NCBI RefSeq assembly: GCF_900141885.1
Contig: NZ_FQYY01000006.1
Location: 124,001-188,000, forward strand
DNA length: 64,000 nt
Reading direction: 5' to 3'
Origin: Mesonia phycicola
GTDB lineage: Bacteria; Bacteroidota; Bacteroidia; Flavobacteriales; Flavobacteriaceae
Every line of letters begins with the position of its first letter. Positions within the stretch are counted from its first letter, which is position 1. This document shows, one piece after another, positions 45,561 through 55,107 of the stretch. Below the pieces are notes generated by a model that was not told the origin of the DNA, did not search any database, and was given only the letters and a program-made list of their open reading frames with translations. The position numbers and the translations under genes were made by a program.

Positions 45561-46439
45561 ATGAAAAAGTTTTTAGGTACTGGAGTAGCGTTAATTACCC
45601 CTTTTAAAGATGATCGCTCTGTAGATGTAGAAGCTCTAAGAAGTCTTGTACGTTTTCAAAAAGAAAATGGAATAAATTACCTAGTAGTTTTAGGTACTAC
45701 TGGAGAATATGCAACACTAACTAATGAAGAAAAACAATTAGTAAAGAAAACTATTGTTGAAGAAAATAATGGCGCATTACCTCTAGTTTTAGGTATTGGT
45801 GGCAATAATACGCAAGCAGTAGCAGATGCTGTACAAAATGAAAATCTAGAAGGTTTTGATGCAATTCTTTCTGTTTCACCATATTATGTAAAGCCTACAC
45901 AAGAAGGTATTTACCAGCACTTTAAAAAAGTGTCACAATCCTCTCCGTTACCAGTCATTCTATATAACGTACCAGGTAGAACAAGTTCTAACATGTTACC
46001 AGAGACAGTTGCAAGAATAGCTAAAGACTGTGATAATGTAATAGGAATTAAAGAAGCAGCTGGAGATATAGTGCAGGCTATGAAAATGATAGACCAAACA
46101 CCAGATGATTTTTTAGTAATTTCTGGAGATGATATGATTACTTTACCAATGGTATTAGCCGGAGGTGCAGGAGTAATATCTGTAATAGCGCAAGGTTTTC
46201 CTAAAGAATTTGCTCAAATGGTACAGCACGGTTTAAGTAGAAATGTAGACGAAGCTTATAAAATTCATTACCAAATAGCTCCTTCTATAGATTTAATTTT
46301 TGAAGAAGGAAACCCAGCAGGAATCAAATCTGTAACCAAAAAACTAGAGATAACACAAGATTTTGTTAGATTACCACTAATAGAAGCAAGTAAAGAATTA
46401 AGCTCAAAATTAAGCGAGTTTGTAGATCAAAATAAATAA
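45561..46439 (+). CDS. dapA: 4-hydroxy-tetrahydrodipicolinate synthase
   Basis: DapA condenses pyruvate with aspartate semialdehyde, the first committed step to diaminopimelate and lysine. The 292-residue TIM-barrel enzyme shows the conserved [12 protein letters not shown] (43-54), Y135 and the Schiff-base K164 ([10 protein letters not shown]). The substrate-carboxylate arginine lies in [10 protein letters not shown] (R140). The length matches DapA. It supplies the cell-wall crosslinking amino acid. The next gene, bamD, has its own promoter-like element. Confidence 0.96.
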   Translation: MKKFLGTGVALITPFKDDRSVDVEALRSLVRFQKENGINYLVVLGTTGEYATLTNEEKQLVKKTIVEENNGALPLVLGIGGNNTQAVADAVQNENLEGFDAILSVSPYYVKPTQEGIYQHFKKVSQSSPLPVILYNVPGRTSSNMLPETVARIAKDCDNVIGIKEAAGDIVQAMKMIDQTPDDFLVISGDDMITLPMVLAGGAGVISVIAQGFPKEFAQMVQHGLSRNVDEAYKIHYQIAPSIDLIFEEGNPAGIKSVTKKLEITQDFVRLPLIEASKELSSKLSEFVDQNK

Positions 46440-46505
46440 GGTCTAGTACAATAAACGCAGCTGTTTTGGGTTTTAATTAAATTTTTATAATCCATAATAT
46501 TAAAG

Positions 46506-46513
46506 TACTTTTG
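46506..46513 (+). promoter_or_regulatory. Possible -7 promoter element of bamD
   Basis: TACTTTTG matches TAnnTTTG. The predicted transcript start falls near 46520, between the ATG codons at 46518 and 46530, which favours the second ATG. Confidence 0.45.
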
Positions 46514-46529
46514 CAAGATGTTTTTAAAA

Positions 46530-47351
46530 ATGCGTAATATAACCTTTATTCTTCTAACCGTTTTAACTTTAGGTGCTTGTAGTGAGTATCAAAAAGTTTT
46601 AAAAGAAGACGATGTCAAAGCAAAATATGCTATGGCAGACAGTCTTTATAATCAGGGGATTAGAGAGGGTAAGAATAGTAAGTTAAAAAAATCACTTCGT
46701 TTGTTAGATCAAATAGTGCCACAATACCGAGGGAAACCTCAAGGAGAACGTTTGGCATATATCTATTCTAACACATATTACGAGTTAGGTGGTTTTTTTG
46801 ATGCAGGTTACCAATTTGAGCGTTTTACAAAAGCATACCCTAGAAGTGAAAAAGTAGAAGAAGCTTATTATAAGAGTGCTAAAAGTTATTATGAAGTTTC
46901 TCCAAGATTTAGTTTAGATCAAACAGAAACTTATAAAGCAATAGATAAATTTCAAGAATATATCTCTAAATATCCAGATGGAGAATTTATTGGCGATGCT
47001 AACGAGTATATGGCTAATTTAAGAGATAAATTAGATGAAAAATCTTATGAGATAGCTAAACAATATCATCATACAGAAGATTATAAAGCAGCTATTGCAG
47101 CATTAAATAATTTTATAGAAGATAACCCAGGATCTAAATATTTAGAGAAAGCATACTTTTATAAATTTGACTCAGCTTATACTTTGGCTATTAGAAGTTA
47201 CCAGCAATTAGTGCCAGAAAGACTAAAAGTAGCAAAAGAATATTTTGAAGATTATATAAGATATTATCCTGAAGGTGAATTTGCTCAACAAGCAAAAGAA
47301 TATTCAGCAGATATAGAACAAAGACAACAAATAAATAACACTAATTCATAA
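46530..47351 (+). CDS. bamD: Outer membrane protein assembly factor BamD
   Basis: BamD is the TPR lipoprotein of the BAM machine that inserts beta-barrels in the outer membrane. From the ATG at 46530 the protein has 273 residues, with signal peptide MRNITFILLTVLTLGAC and a lipobox Cys at 17. Five TPR-like repeats follow (for example AYYKSAKSYYEVSPRFSLDQ). A start at 46518 is possible, but it would lie at the predicted transcript start. It precedes rpoZ, coaBC, porD and recN with very short gaps, a conserved flavobacterial gene order. Confidence 0.94.
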   Translation: MRNITFILLTVLTLGACSEYQKVLKEDDVKAKYAMADSLYNQGIREGKNSKLKKSLRLLDQIVPQYRGKPQGERLAYIYSNTYYELGGFFDAGYQFERFTKAYPRSEKVEEAYYKSAKSYYEVSPRFSLDQTETYKAIDKFQEYISKYPDGEFIGDANEYMANLRDKLDEKSYEIAKQYHHTEDYKAAIAALNNFIEDNPGSKYLEKAYFYKFDSAYTLAIRSYQQLVPERLKVAKEYFEDYIRYYPEGEFAQQAKEYSADIEQRQQINNTNS

Positions 47352-47354
47352 ACT

Positions 47355-47681
47355 ATGGATTTAAAGAAGACAGATGCTCCTGTAAACACAACTACTATAG
47401 ATAAAAACTTAGTAGATGCGCCTACAGATAATATCTATGAAGCAATTTCAATTATTTCTAAAAGAGCAACTCAAATTAATACAGAAATTAAAAAAGAGTT
47501 GTTAGAGAAATTAGATGAGTTTGCCACTTATACTGATAGCTTAGATGAAATCTTTGAAAACAAAGAGCAGATAGAAGTTTCTAAGTTTTATGAAAGACTA
47601 CCTAAGCCACAATCTTTGGCAGTACAAGAGTGGTTAGAAGATAAAATTTACTTTAGAGACACAAAAAGTAACTTAGAGTAA
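47355..47681 (+). CDS. rpoZ: DNA-directed RNA polymerase omega subunit (Bacteroidota type)
   Basis: This 108-residue protein corresponds to the Rpb6/omega subunit of Bacteroidota, which helps assemble RNA polymerase. The core is DNIYEAISIISKRATQINTE (about 26-45) followed by an acidic helical segment. The C-terminal half (PKPQSLAVQEWLEDKIYFR) is a Bacteroidota extension absent from the proteobacterial subunit. It lies 3 bases after bamD and 6 bases before coaBC, within one operon. Confidence 0.88.
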   Translation: MDLKKTDAPVNTTTIDKNLVDAPTDNIYEAISIISKRATQINTEIKKELLEKLDEFATYTDSLDEIFENKEQIEVSKFYERLPKPQSLAVQEWLEDKIYFRDTKSNLE

Positions 47682-47687
47682 AAAAAT

Positions 47688-48890
47688 ATGGCTGTTTTGA
47701 GCGGTAAAAAAGTTTTACTTGGTGTAACAGCAGGTATTGCTGCTTATAAAACCGCTTATATAGTTAGGCTTTTTATTAAAGCCGGAGCAGAGGTAAGAGT
47801 AGTAATGACTCCTGAATCTAAAGAGTTTGTTACTCCTCTTACCCTTTCTACTTTATCTAAAAATGAAGTATATTCTTCATTTACTAATGAAGAAGGAGAA
47901 AGTTGGAATAATCATGTAGAATTGGGGCTTTGGGCAGATTTTATGCTAATTGCACCAGCAACAGCCAACACACTTTCTAAAATGGCAAATGGGCATAGTG
48001 ATAATTTATTACTAGCTACTTACCTTTCTGCCAAATGTCCTGTTTATTTTGCACCTGCAATGGATTTAGATATGTATAAGCATCCATCTACCAAAGCAAG
48101 TTTAAATAAATTAAGTGACTTTCAAAACAAAATGATACCCGTTGGTTCTGGAGAATTAGCAAGTGGTTTACAGGGAGAAGGTAGAATGGCAGAGCCAGAA
48201 GAAATCTTAATCTTTATAGAAAACGATCTTAAAAGTCAATTACCACTTTACGGAAAAAAAATACTAATCACCGCAGGTCCAACATACGAAGCTATAGATC
48301 CCGTACGTTACATAGGTAATCATTCTAGCGGTAAAATGGGGTATGCTATTGCAGAGCAAGCAGCAAGCTTAGGGGCAGAGGTTATTTTAGTTAGTGGTCC
48401 GTCATCATTAACTATTACCAACAGTTCAGTGCAACTAGTTAAAGTTACAAGTGCACAAGAAATGTATGTTGCCGCACATCAATATTTTACAGATGTAGAT
48501 GTAGCAATTGCAGCAGCAGCGGTTGCAGATTATAGACCAAAGCATGTGGCAAGTCAAAAAATTAAAAAAGCATCTGCTGTATTAACTATTGAATTAGAGA
48601 AAACCAAAGATATTTTGCTTTCTTTAGGAGAAGTGAAAAAGCACCAGATACTAATCGGGTTTGCTTTAGAAACAGAAAATGAAGAAGCAAATGCAAAAGG
48701 TAAATTAGCGCGTAAAAACTTAGACTTTATTGTTTTAAACTCTTTAAATGATAAAGGTGCAGGTTTTAAACAAAGCACCAATAAAATAAAAATTATTTAC
48801 GCTAATAAGATAAAAGAATTTGAGTTGAAACCTAAAGAAGAGGTGGCAAAAGACATTTTAAATGAAGTGATTTACTATGATAAAGATTAA
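47688..48890 (+). CDS. coaBC: Bifunctional phosphopantothenoylcysteine decarboxylase/phosphopantothenate--cysteine ligase
   Basis: CoaBC carries two consecutive coenzyme A steps. The 400-residue protein has the flavin-binding CoaC domain (about 1-185; GVTAGIAAYKTAY, catalytic His in NNHVELGLWAD, APAMDLDMYKHP) and the CoaB ligase domain (about 188-400; ITAGPTYEAIDPVRYIGNHS, IAAAAVADYRPKHVASQKIK). The length is usual. The stop overlaps the porD start by 14 bases. Confidence 0.97.
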   Translation: MAVLSGKKVLLGVTAGIAAYKTAYIVRLFIKAGAEVRVVMTPESKEFVTPLTLSTLSKNEVYSSFTNEEGESWNNHVELGLWADFMLIAPATANTLSKMANGHSDNLLLATYLSAKCPVYFAPAMDLDMYKHPSTKASLNKLSDFQNKMIPVGSGELASGLQGEGRMAEPEEILIFIENDLKSQLPLYGKKILITAGPTYEAIDPVRYIGNHSSGKMGYAIAEQAASLGAEVILVSGPSSLTITNSSVQLVKVTSAQEMYVAAHQYFTDVDVAIAAAAVADYRPKHVASQKIKKASAVLTIELEKTKDILLSLGEVKKHQILIGFALETENEEANAKGKLARKNLDFIVLNSLNDKGAGFKQSTNKIKIIYANKIKEFELKPKEEVAKDILNEVIYYDKD

Positions 48891-49767
48891 GCTTACTTTT
48901 TTGTTATTATTTATTTCTTTAGCAAGTTTTGCTCAAGAATTTAACTCTGTAGTTACTGTAAACACTAATCAGACAGGTAAATCTAATCTTTCTATTTTTA
49001 AAACCTTACAAAAATCAATTCAAGATTTAGTAAATCAAAACACTTGGACAGATAATGACTTAGAAGATTTTGAAAAAATAACTTGTAACTTTTTTATAAA
49101 TGTTACCGAGTATGATTCAGATAATTTTACGGCAACAATTCAAGTACAAGCATCAAGACCGGTTTATGGTTCAAACATCTCTACCCCAATATTTAATTAT
49201 AAGGATGATCAATTTAATTTTTCATATACAGAATTTCAACCTTTAAATTATAACCCAAATACCTATTCTTCTAATTTAGTTTCTACCATTAGTTTTTATA
49301 TATATACTATCTTAGGCATAGATGCAGATACTTTTTCTCCTATGGGAGGTACAGCTCATTTTCAAGAAGCTAATTTAATTGTAAATACCGCACAACAAAG
49401 TGGTAGACAAGGTTGGCAATCTTCAGATGGTAATCAATCTAGATTTCGTTTAAATTCAGATTTACTTTCTAATAATTTTACAAAATTTAGACAAGTGCTG
49501 TATGTTTATCATAGAGAAGGTTTAGATACGATGCACAAAGATGTAGACGCATCTAAAAATAAAATTATAGAATCTATAGATTTACTCAAACAAGTAAATA
49601 GCTCTAGGCCAAATTCACTTTTATTGCGTACTTTTTTTGACGCTAAAGCAGATGAAATTACTAATATATTTAATGGCGGTCCTAAAATAGACTTAACTCA
49701 AGTATTAAATGATTTACGACGTATAGCTCCATTTTATAACAACAAATGGGGTTCTATTAAAAATTAA
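48877..49767 (+). CDS. porD: DUF4835 family exported protein, probable T9SS-associated PorD
   Basis: This 296-residue exported protein (signal peptide LTFLLLFISLASFAQ) matches DUF4835, annotated in flavobacteria as the type IX secretion protein PorD. Features are FNSVVTVNTNQTGKSNLSIF, FFINVTEYDSDNFTATIQVQ, TFSPMGGTAHFQEANLIVN and RTFFDAKADEITNIFNGGPK near the C-terminus. Its molecular role is not well defined. It overlaps coaBC by 14 bases and precedes recN. Four T9SS cargo genes lie 3-13 kb downstream, but there is no evidence that this placement is functional. Confidence 0.85.
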   Translation: MIKIKLTFLLLFISLASFAQEFNSVVTVNTNQTGKSNLSIFKTLQKSIQDLVNQNTWTDNDLEDFEKITCNFFINVTEYDSDNFTATIQVQASRPVYGSNISTPIFNYKDDQFNFSYTEFQPLNYNPNTYSSNLVSTISFYIYTILGIDADTFSPMGGTAHFQEANLIVNTAQQSGRQGWQSSDGNQSRFRLNSDLLSNNFTKFRQVLYVYHREGLDTMHKDVDASKNKIIESIDLLKQVNSSRPNSLLLRTFFDAKADEITNIFNGGPKIDLTQVLNDLRRIAPFYNNKWGSIKN

Positions 49768-49831
49768 TTTTCTTCTCCTTGTTATAAGCAAAAATTCCCT
49801 CGTATATTTACTTAAAAAATAAACTAGAGAA

Positions 49832-51484
49832 TTGTTAACATCACTTTCTATAAAGAATTTTGCATTAATTGAAGACGCGCATCTTCAGTTACAAGACCAG
49901 TTTACCATTATTACAGGAGAAACTGGAGCAGGAAAATCTATACTTTTAGGTGCTTTGTCACTTTTATTAGGTAAAAGGGCAGATTTAAGCGCAATAAGAA
50001 ATCCAGAAAAAAAATGTGTAATTGAAGGAGTTTTTCAAATAGAAGCCTACGATTTACAATCTATTTTTGAAAAAAATGATTTAGATTATGAGTCGCAAAC
50101 TATTATTAGAAGAGAGATTTTACCTTCTGGTAAGTCTAGAGCTTTTATAAATGATACGCCTGCAACTCTTCAAAAGCTCGGGGTTTTGGGTAATTTGTTG
50201 GTAGATATTCATAGTCAGCATGAAACATTATCTATAGGGGAGTCAGATTATCAATTTCAAGTAATAGATGCGCTTGCAGATAACAAACAGCTACTTCAAA
50301 ATTATAGAACTTCTTATAAAGCATATCAGCAATTAATTCAGCAGCTTAATAATTTAAAAGAAAATCAAAGAGAAGCGGCAGCTACTTATGATTACAATTT
50401 ATTTTTATTAAATGAATTAAAAGAAATAAACTTAAAAGAAGGTATGCAGGAAGAGTTAGAAACTCAATACCAAGAATTAAGTAACGTAGAAGAATTAAAA
50501 GAAAATTTATCTGCTGCAGCACACCATTTACAGCAAGAAGAATTAGGTGCAGTAAGTATTTTGCAAGAAGTTAAAAATAGACTTTTAGCATTAGAGAATT
50601 ATGGAGAGCAATATCAATCTTTGTCAGAGCGTATTCAAAGTGTTTTAATAGAGATAGAAGATATGACTATTGAAATTGAGCGTTTAGAAAATAGGGTAGA
50701 AGCAGATCCAGAAACCTTAATGTATGTAAATGAGAAGCTTCAGCAATTATATAGCGTTCAAAAAAAGCATCATTTAGATAGTGTAGAAGATTTGTTACAG
50801 CTTCAAAACAGTTTGCAAGAAAAAGTAGCAACCTCAGATAATGCAGAAGAAGAAATAGAAGCTTTAAATTTAAAAATAGAAGAATCTAAAACTAAAACGC
50901 AGAAATTAGCTACACAATTATTTGATAAGCGTAAAAAAGTAATTCCAGGTTTTGTTAAATCTGCAGAAAAGATCTTGACGCAGGTAGGTATGCCAGATGC
51001 TAAGATTAAAGTAGAATTAAATAACACTAATAACTTTTATACCACAGGATCAGACGAAATAAAATGGAAACTCGCAGCCAATAAAGGAGGTAGTTTTAAT
51101 GATATTAAAAAAGCAGCTTCTGGGGGAGAGTTATCTAGAATTACCTTAGCTATTAAAAGTATTTTGGCTAGGTATAGCAAATTACCTACTATTATTTTTG
51201 ATGAAATAGATACGGGGGTGTCTGGAGATATTGCTCAAAAAATGGCAGTTATTATGAGTGCTATGGGAGAAGATATGCAAGTAATTTCTATAACACATTT
51301 ACCGCAAATTGCAGCAAAAGGAAATCATCACTTTAAAGTATTTAAAGCAGCAGAAAATAATATAACAAAAACCAATATCTTACAGTTAAATAAAGAGCAA
51401 CGTGTACAAGAATTAGCAGAAATGCTAGGCGGTAAAGAAAAATCGGCATCAGCAATTGCACACGCAAAAGAATTACTTAACTAA
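49832..51484 (+). CDS. recN: DNA repair protein RecN
   Basis: RecN is an SMC-like ATPase in double-strand break repair. The 550-residue protein begins LTSLSIKNFALIEDAHLQL with Walker A GETGAGKS (29-36). A central coiled coil spans about 160-370. The C-terminal half has the ABC signature (KKAASGGELSRITLAIKSI) and Walker B (PTIIFDEIDTGVSG), followed by the H-loop ITHLPQIAAKGNHHF. The start is TTG (49832), since no ATG precedes the conserved N-terminus. It closes the dapA-to-recN series; fabI follows after 50 bases. Confidence 0.96.
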   Translation: MLTSLSIKNFALIEDAHLQLQDQFTIITGETGAGKSILLGALSLLLGKRADLSAIRNPEKKCVIEGVFQIEAYDLQSIFEKNDLDYESQTIIRREILPSGKSRAFINDTPATLQKLGVLGNLLVDIHSQHETLSIGESDYQFQVIDALADNKQLLQNYRTSYKAYQQLIQQLNNLKENQREAAATYDYNLFLLNELKEINLKEGMQEELETQYQELSNVEELKENLSAAAHHLQQEELGAVSILQEVKNRLLALENYGEQYQSLSERIQSVLIEIEDMTIEIERLENRVEADPETLMYVNEKLQQLYSVQKKHHLDSVEDLLQLQNSLQEKVATSDNAEEEIEALNLKIEESKTKTQKLATQLFDKRKKVIPGFVKSAEKILTQVGMPDAKIKVELNNTNNFYTTGSDEIKWKLAANKGGSFNDIKKAASGGELSRITLAIKSILARYSKLPTIIFDEIDTGVSGDIAQKMAVIMSAMGEDMQVISITHLPQIAAKGNHHFKVFKAAENNITKTNILQLNKEQRVQELAEMLGGKEKSASAIAHAKELLN

Positions 51485-51534
51485 CAGATGTTTTATTATA
51501 TTTACCGCTTCAAAAGACAATTAAAATAGAAACC

Positions 51535-52350
51535 ATGTCATATAATTTATTAAAAGGAAAAAGAGGAATTATTTTTGGGGCTTTAGATGAAAATTCAATA
51601 GCTTGGAAAACAGCAGAGAAAGTTCATGAACAAGGAGGTAAATTTGTATTGACCAACGCTCCTGTTGCCATGCGTATGGGAGCTATTAAAGAATTAGCAG
51701 AAAAAACAGGTGCAGAAATTATACCCGCAGATGCTACAAATATTGAAGATTTAGAAAACTTAATAGAAAAAGCTACCGAAATTTTAGGGGGTAAATTAGA
51801 TTTTGTACTTCACTCTATAGGTATGTCTGTAAATGTAAGAAAAGGGAAACGTTATACAGATCAAAATTACGATTGGACAGCAAAAGGTTGGGATGTTTCT
51901 GCAGTATCTTTTCATAAAACAATGCAAACTTTATACAAAAAAGATGCAATGAATGAATGGGGAAGTATTGTAGCGCTTACTTATATGGCTGCACAACGTG
52001 TTTTTCCAGATTATAATGATATGGCAGATAATAAAGCATACTTAGAATCTATAGCACGTAGTTTTGGTTATTTCTTCGGAACAGAGAAAAAAGTAAGAGT
52101 AAATACAATATCTCAATCTCCAACACCAACTACTGCAGGACAAGGAGTAAAAGGTTTTGACGGTTTTATTAAATATGCAGATGAAATGTCAGCATTAGGT
52201 AATGCAACAGCAGATGAATGTGCAGATTATACCTTAACCTTATTTTCAGATTTAACTAAAAAAGTAACTCTTCAAAACTTATTTCATGATGGAGGTTTCT
52301 CTAACATGGGAGTAAGTCAAAAAGTAATGAGTAGATTTATTGAAGAGTAA
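51535..52350 (+). CDS. fabI: Enoyl-[acyl-carrier-protein] reductase (NADH)
   Basis: FabI performs the last reduction of each fatty-acid elongation cycle. The 271-residue short-chain dehydrogenase has the divergent FabI cofactor motif (GIIFGALDENSIAWKTAEK), DFVLHSIGMS, and the catalytic Tyr-Lys region (TYMAAQRVFPDYNDMADNKA). The substrate loop is NTISQSPTPTTAGQGVKGF; the T-P-T region follows S-Q-S. The protein ends in FSNMGVSQKVMSRF. The length is slightly above the E. coli enzyme. A terminator follows. Confidence 0.96.
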   Translation: MSYNLLKGKRGIIFGALDENSIAWKTAEKVHEQGGKFVLTNAPVAMRMGAIKELAEKTGAEIIPADATNIEDLENLIEKATEILGGKLDFVLHSIGMSVNVRKGKRYTDQNYDWTAKGWDVSAVSFHKTMQTLYKKDAMNEWGSIVALTYMAAQRVFPDYNDMADNKAYLESIARSFGYFFGTEKKVRVNTISQSPTPTTAGQGVKGFDGFIKYADEMSALGNATADECADYTLTLFSDLTKKVTLQNLFHDGGFSNMGVSQKVMSRFIEE

Positions 52351-52380
52351 AATCTAATATACATTTATGTATGATATTTA

Positions 52381-52405
52381 AAAATCGCCTTTGGGCGATT
52401 TTTTT
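52381..52405 (+). terminator. Terminator after fabI
   Basis: AAAATCGCC and GGGCGATTTT form a tight hairpin with a T-run. Confidence 0.85.
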
Positions 52406-52456
52406 GTTTTATGTTAAAGTTTGTTTTATGTTAAAGTTTGTTTTATGTTAAAGTTT
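52406..52456. repeat. Three tandem 17-bp repeats
   Basis: GTTTTATGTTAAAGTTT occurs three times in a row without a mismatch (52406-52422, 52423-52439, 52440-52456). It is followed by looser versions such as GTTTTTTTATTATAGTTTG. The array lies 80 bases upstream of a surface-protein gene. Confidence 0.9.
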
Positions 52457-52536
52457 GTTTTTTTATTATAGTTTGTGTTATTTGTTATGTTAATTGTTGA
52501 TATATTTAATTGGAATTTAACTATAATTACGTTGAT

Positions 52537-54714
52537 ATGAATAAAATTACTTTTTTGGTTTTTATACTTATTTCATCTATAAGTATAAGTCAAGTATTAG
52601 ACGAAGATTTTGAGGGAACAATGGGGGCAAATGGATTGCCAACAGGATGGACGGAGACTGGTTTATCAACAGATGGAATTTGGTCTGTCGGAGATGCTAC
52701 ATCAGCATCTTCTCTTTTTTTTAGTTACTCAGCACATACAAATTTTGCATATACAAATGATGATGATTGTAATTGTGATAAGTCTGCAGATAGGTTAATT
52801 ACACCTGCACTAGATTTATCGACACTTACTACAGTAGAATTGACATATTCTTTGTATTTTCCTAATTCAGAGACAGTCACTATAGAAGTTAGTACAGATA
52901 GTGGAGTTACTTGGACCACAGAATCTACTTTAACAAGTAATTCGGGTTGGTTAAATAATGAAACTTTAGATTTAACAACCTATGCAGGGCAAAGTAATGT
53001 ATTAATTTCTTTTCTATATAATGACAATGGAGATTGGGCATATGGATTAGGAATTGATGATGTTATGGTTGATGAGTTACCAACTTGTGTAAGTCCATCC
53101 AGTTTATCTGCAACCAATGTTTCTGCAACAGGAGCAGATTTATCTTGGACAGAAAATGGAACCGCTACTTCTTGGAATATTGAAGTGGTTACAGCAGGAA
53201 CATCACCCACTGGAGTTGCTACAACTACTGGTGTAACTAATCCATATACAGTTAGTGGGTTGAGCTCGGCTACTGATTATGAATTCTATGTTCAATCAGA
53301 TTGTGGTAATGGAGATTTAAGTAGTTGGTCTGGTCCATTTTCATTTACTACCCCTTGTGCCATTTTTACAACTCCATTTTTAGAAGATTTTAATGGTACT
53401 ACTTCTGTTCCAAATTGTTGGGAAGAAGCAGGTAGTGGCACACCTACAACAGGTCCTAGTTCTCTTGGTTCAGGAAACTGGAACTTTGGTGATTACTTAA
53501 ATGATAGTAGTAATACTATTTCAGCAAAAATTAATTTATGGTATACAGGTAAAGAAGAATGGCTTATTTCTCCAGAAATAGATATAACATCTGGAAGTTT
53601 TAACTTAGAATATAAAGTTGCAGAAACAGATTATGACGATTCTGTAGCTAATGAAGATGGTGGTATGGCAACTACAGATGATGAGGTTCAAGTTTTAATT
53701 ACTACAGATGGAGGAGCCACTTGGCAAAACATTACAACTTATAATGCTTCTAACGTAGCTGCATTAGCAGGTCAGCAAGAATCATTTAGTTTAGCAGCTT
53801 ATACAGGTACAATACAAATAGCTTTTTGGGCTTCAGAAGGTACAGTAGATGATACAGCTGATTATGACTTTTTTATAGAAGATGTAGCAATTGTGGCAGC
53901 ACCAACGTGTGATGACCCTACAAATATTGTAGTTTCTAATATAACAGAAACTACAGCAGAAATTAATTGGACAGAGAACGGCAGTGCAACAGAATGGGAG
54001 ATACTTTATGGCGTTACAGGGTTTGATCCAACAACAGCGGGAACATTAGTAATGGATAACGATGGTACCTTAGGAGAAACTTTAAGCGGTTTGACAGAAG
54101 GGCAAGATTACGATGTTTACGTAAGATCTGTTTGTTCGTCTTTAAATAGTGGTTGGGTAGGACCAGTAATGTTTACTACATTATGTCCGGAAGTAACATC
54201 TATCTCAGTTACTAATATAACAGGAACAACAGCAGAAATTAATTGGACAGAGAACGGTAGTGCGACAGAATGGGAAATACTTTATGGCGTTACAGGGTTT
54301 GATCCTACAACAGCGGGAACATTAGTAATGGATAACGATGGTACCTTAGGAGAAACTTTAAGTGGTTTAACATATGAAGAAGATTACGATGTTTATGTAA
54401 GATCAATCTGTTCTTCTGTAGATAGTGATTGGACGGGGCCAGAAATGTTTACAACAGGAACATTAAATGTTTCATCAGAAATACTTAGTGATGTTAAATT
54501 ATATCCTAATCCAACTAGAAATATACTAAACTTTACAGCAGATATTAAAGTTGAGAAAATATCAATCTATAGTATTTTAGGAAATAAAGTGTTTACACTA
54601 AATCCAAAAGATTTAAATGTAAGTATGAATTTAGAGAGCTTACAATCTGGAGTATATTTAGTAAAAGTGCAAAAAGAAAATGCAGTTAAAACCTTTAAAA
54701 TTATTAAAGAGTAA
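52537..54714 (+). CDS. T9SS-sorted surface protein with choice-of-anchor J and fibronectin type III modules
   Basis: From the ATG at 52537 the protein has 725 residues with a signal peptide (MNKITFLVFILISSISISQ). Modules are: choice-of-anchor J/MAM-like (about 20-180); Fn3 (about 183-270); anchor J again (about 273-455); and two nearly identical Fn3 modules (about 457-548 and 549-640, core EINWTENGSATEWEILYG). A T9SS type A sorting domain closes it (about 646-725, VKLYPNPTRNILNF ... TFKIIKE). It is expected to be exported by type IX secretion and attached to the cell surface. The ligand is unknown. The 649-residue gene downstream is a close paralogue lacking one Fn3. Confidence 0.92.
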   Translation: MNKITFLVFILISSISISQVLDEDFEGTMGANGLPTGWTETGLSTDGIWSVGDATSASSLFFSYSAHTNFAYTNDDDCNCDKSADRLITPALDLSTLTTVELTYSLYFPNSETVTIEVSTDSGVTWTTESTLTSNSGWLNNETLDLTTYAGQSNVLISFLYNDNGDWAYGLGIDDVMVDELPTCVSPSSLSATNVSATGADLSWTENGTATSWNIEVVTAGTSPTGVATTTGVTNPYTVSGLSSATDYEFYVQSDCGNGDLSSWSGPFSFTTPCAIFTTPFLEDFNGTTSVPNCWEEAGSGTPTTGPSSLGSGNWNFGDYLNDSSNTISAKINLWYTGKEEWLISPEIDITSGSFNLEYKVAETDYDDSVANEDGGMATTDDEVQVLITTDGGATWQNITTYNASNVAALAGQQESFSLAAYTGTIQIAFWASEGTVDDTADYDFFIEDVAIVAAPTCDDPTNIVVSNITETTAEINWTENGSATEWEILYGVTGFDPTTAGTLVMDNDGTLGETLSGLTEGQDYDVYVRSVCSSLNSGWVGPVMFTTLCPEVTSISVTNITGTTAEINWTENGSATEWEILYGVTGFDPTTAGTLVMDNDGTLGETLSGLTYEEDYDVYVRSICSSVDSDWTGPEMFTTGTLNVSSEILSDVKLYPNPTRNILNFTADIKVEKISIYSILGNKVFTLNPKDLNVSMNLESLQSGVYLVKVQKENAVKTFKIIKE

Positions 54715-55107
54715 AAAGTAAGAAACTTTTATAGTGACAAAGAAAGCCTAGCATTGCTAGGCTTTCTTTGTTTTAATATTTTGAATTTATTAAATTATTT
54801 ATTAGAGAATTTAAGTAATGGTGTAGTTATTTCAACAAGAAATAAAATCGTAAAATCTAATCGAAATTAATGATTAAACAAACTGAAGTTATATAAAAGC
54901 TTACATAGATGACAAAGAATTAATAATGTGAAGTTGATTAATAGTTAAATGATCTTTTTAGCTATTTGTGATATATTTTCAATAAAGTATCAATTTACAT
55001 CGTTTTTTTTAAACATTTAATCGATTAACTTGCTTTTTGTTGAATTTATTGTTTTTTGTTAACATTTTATTGTTATTTTAACCAATAGTTTAACTTAAAT
55101 TTCACAC
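54715..55107. other. Intergenic gap between surface-protein genes
   Basis: It holds a segment repeated after the next gene (54717-54776) that includes a terminator. The rest is AT-rich with no convincing open frame or clear TAnnTTTG promoter; TAAATTTC near the start codon is a poor match. Confidence 0.5.
54739..54769 (+). terminator. Terminator after the 725-residue surface-protein gene
   Basis: AAAGAAAGCCTAGC and GCTAGGCTTTCTTT pair perfectly across a 3-base loop. A near copy ends the next gene. Confidence 0.9.

Noticed and set aside
52610-52798. Out-of-frame open frame inside the first surface gene
   Set aside because: It overlaps the confident anchor J coding region in another frame and its product (many Met, Gln, Ile) looks non-coding.
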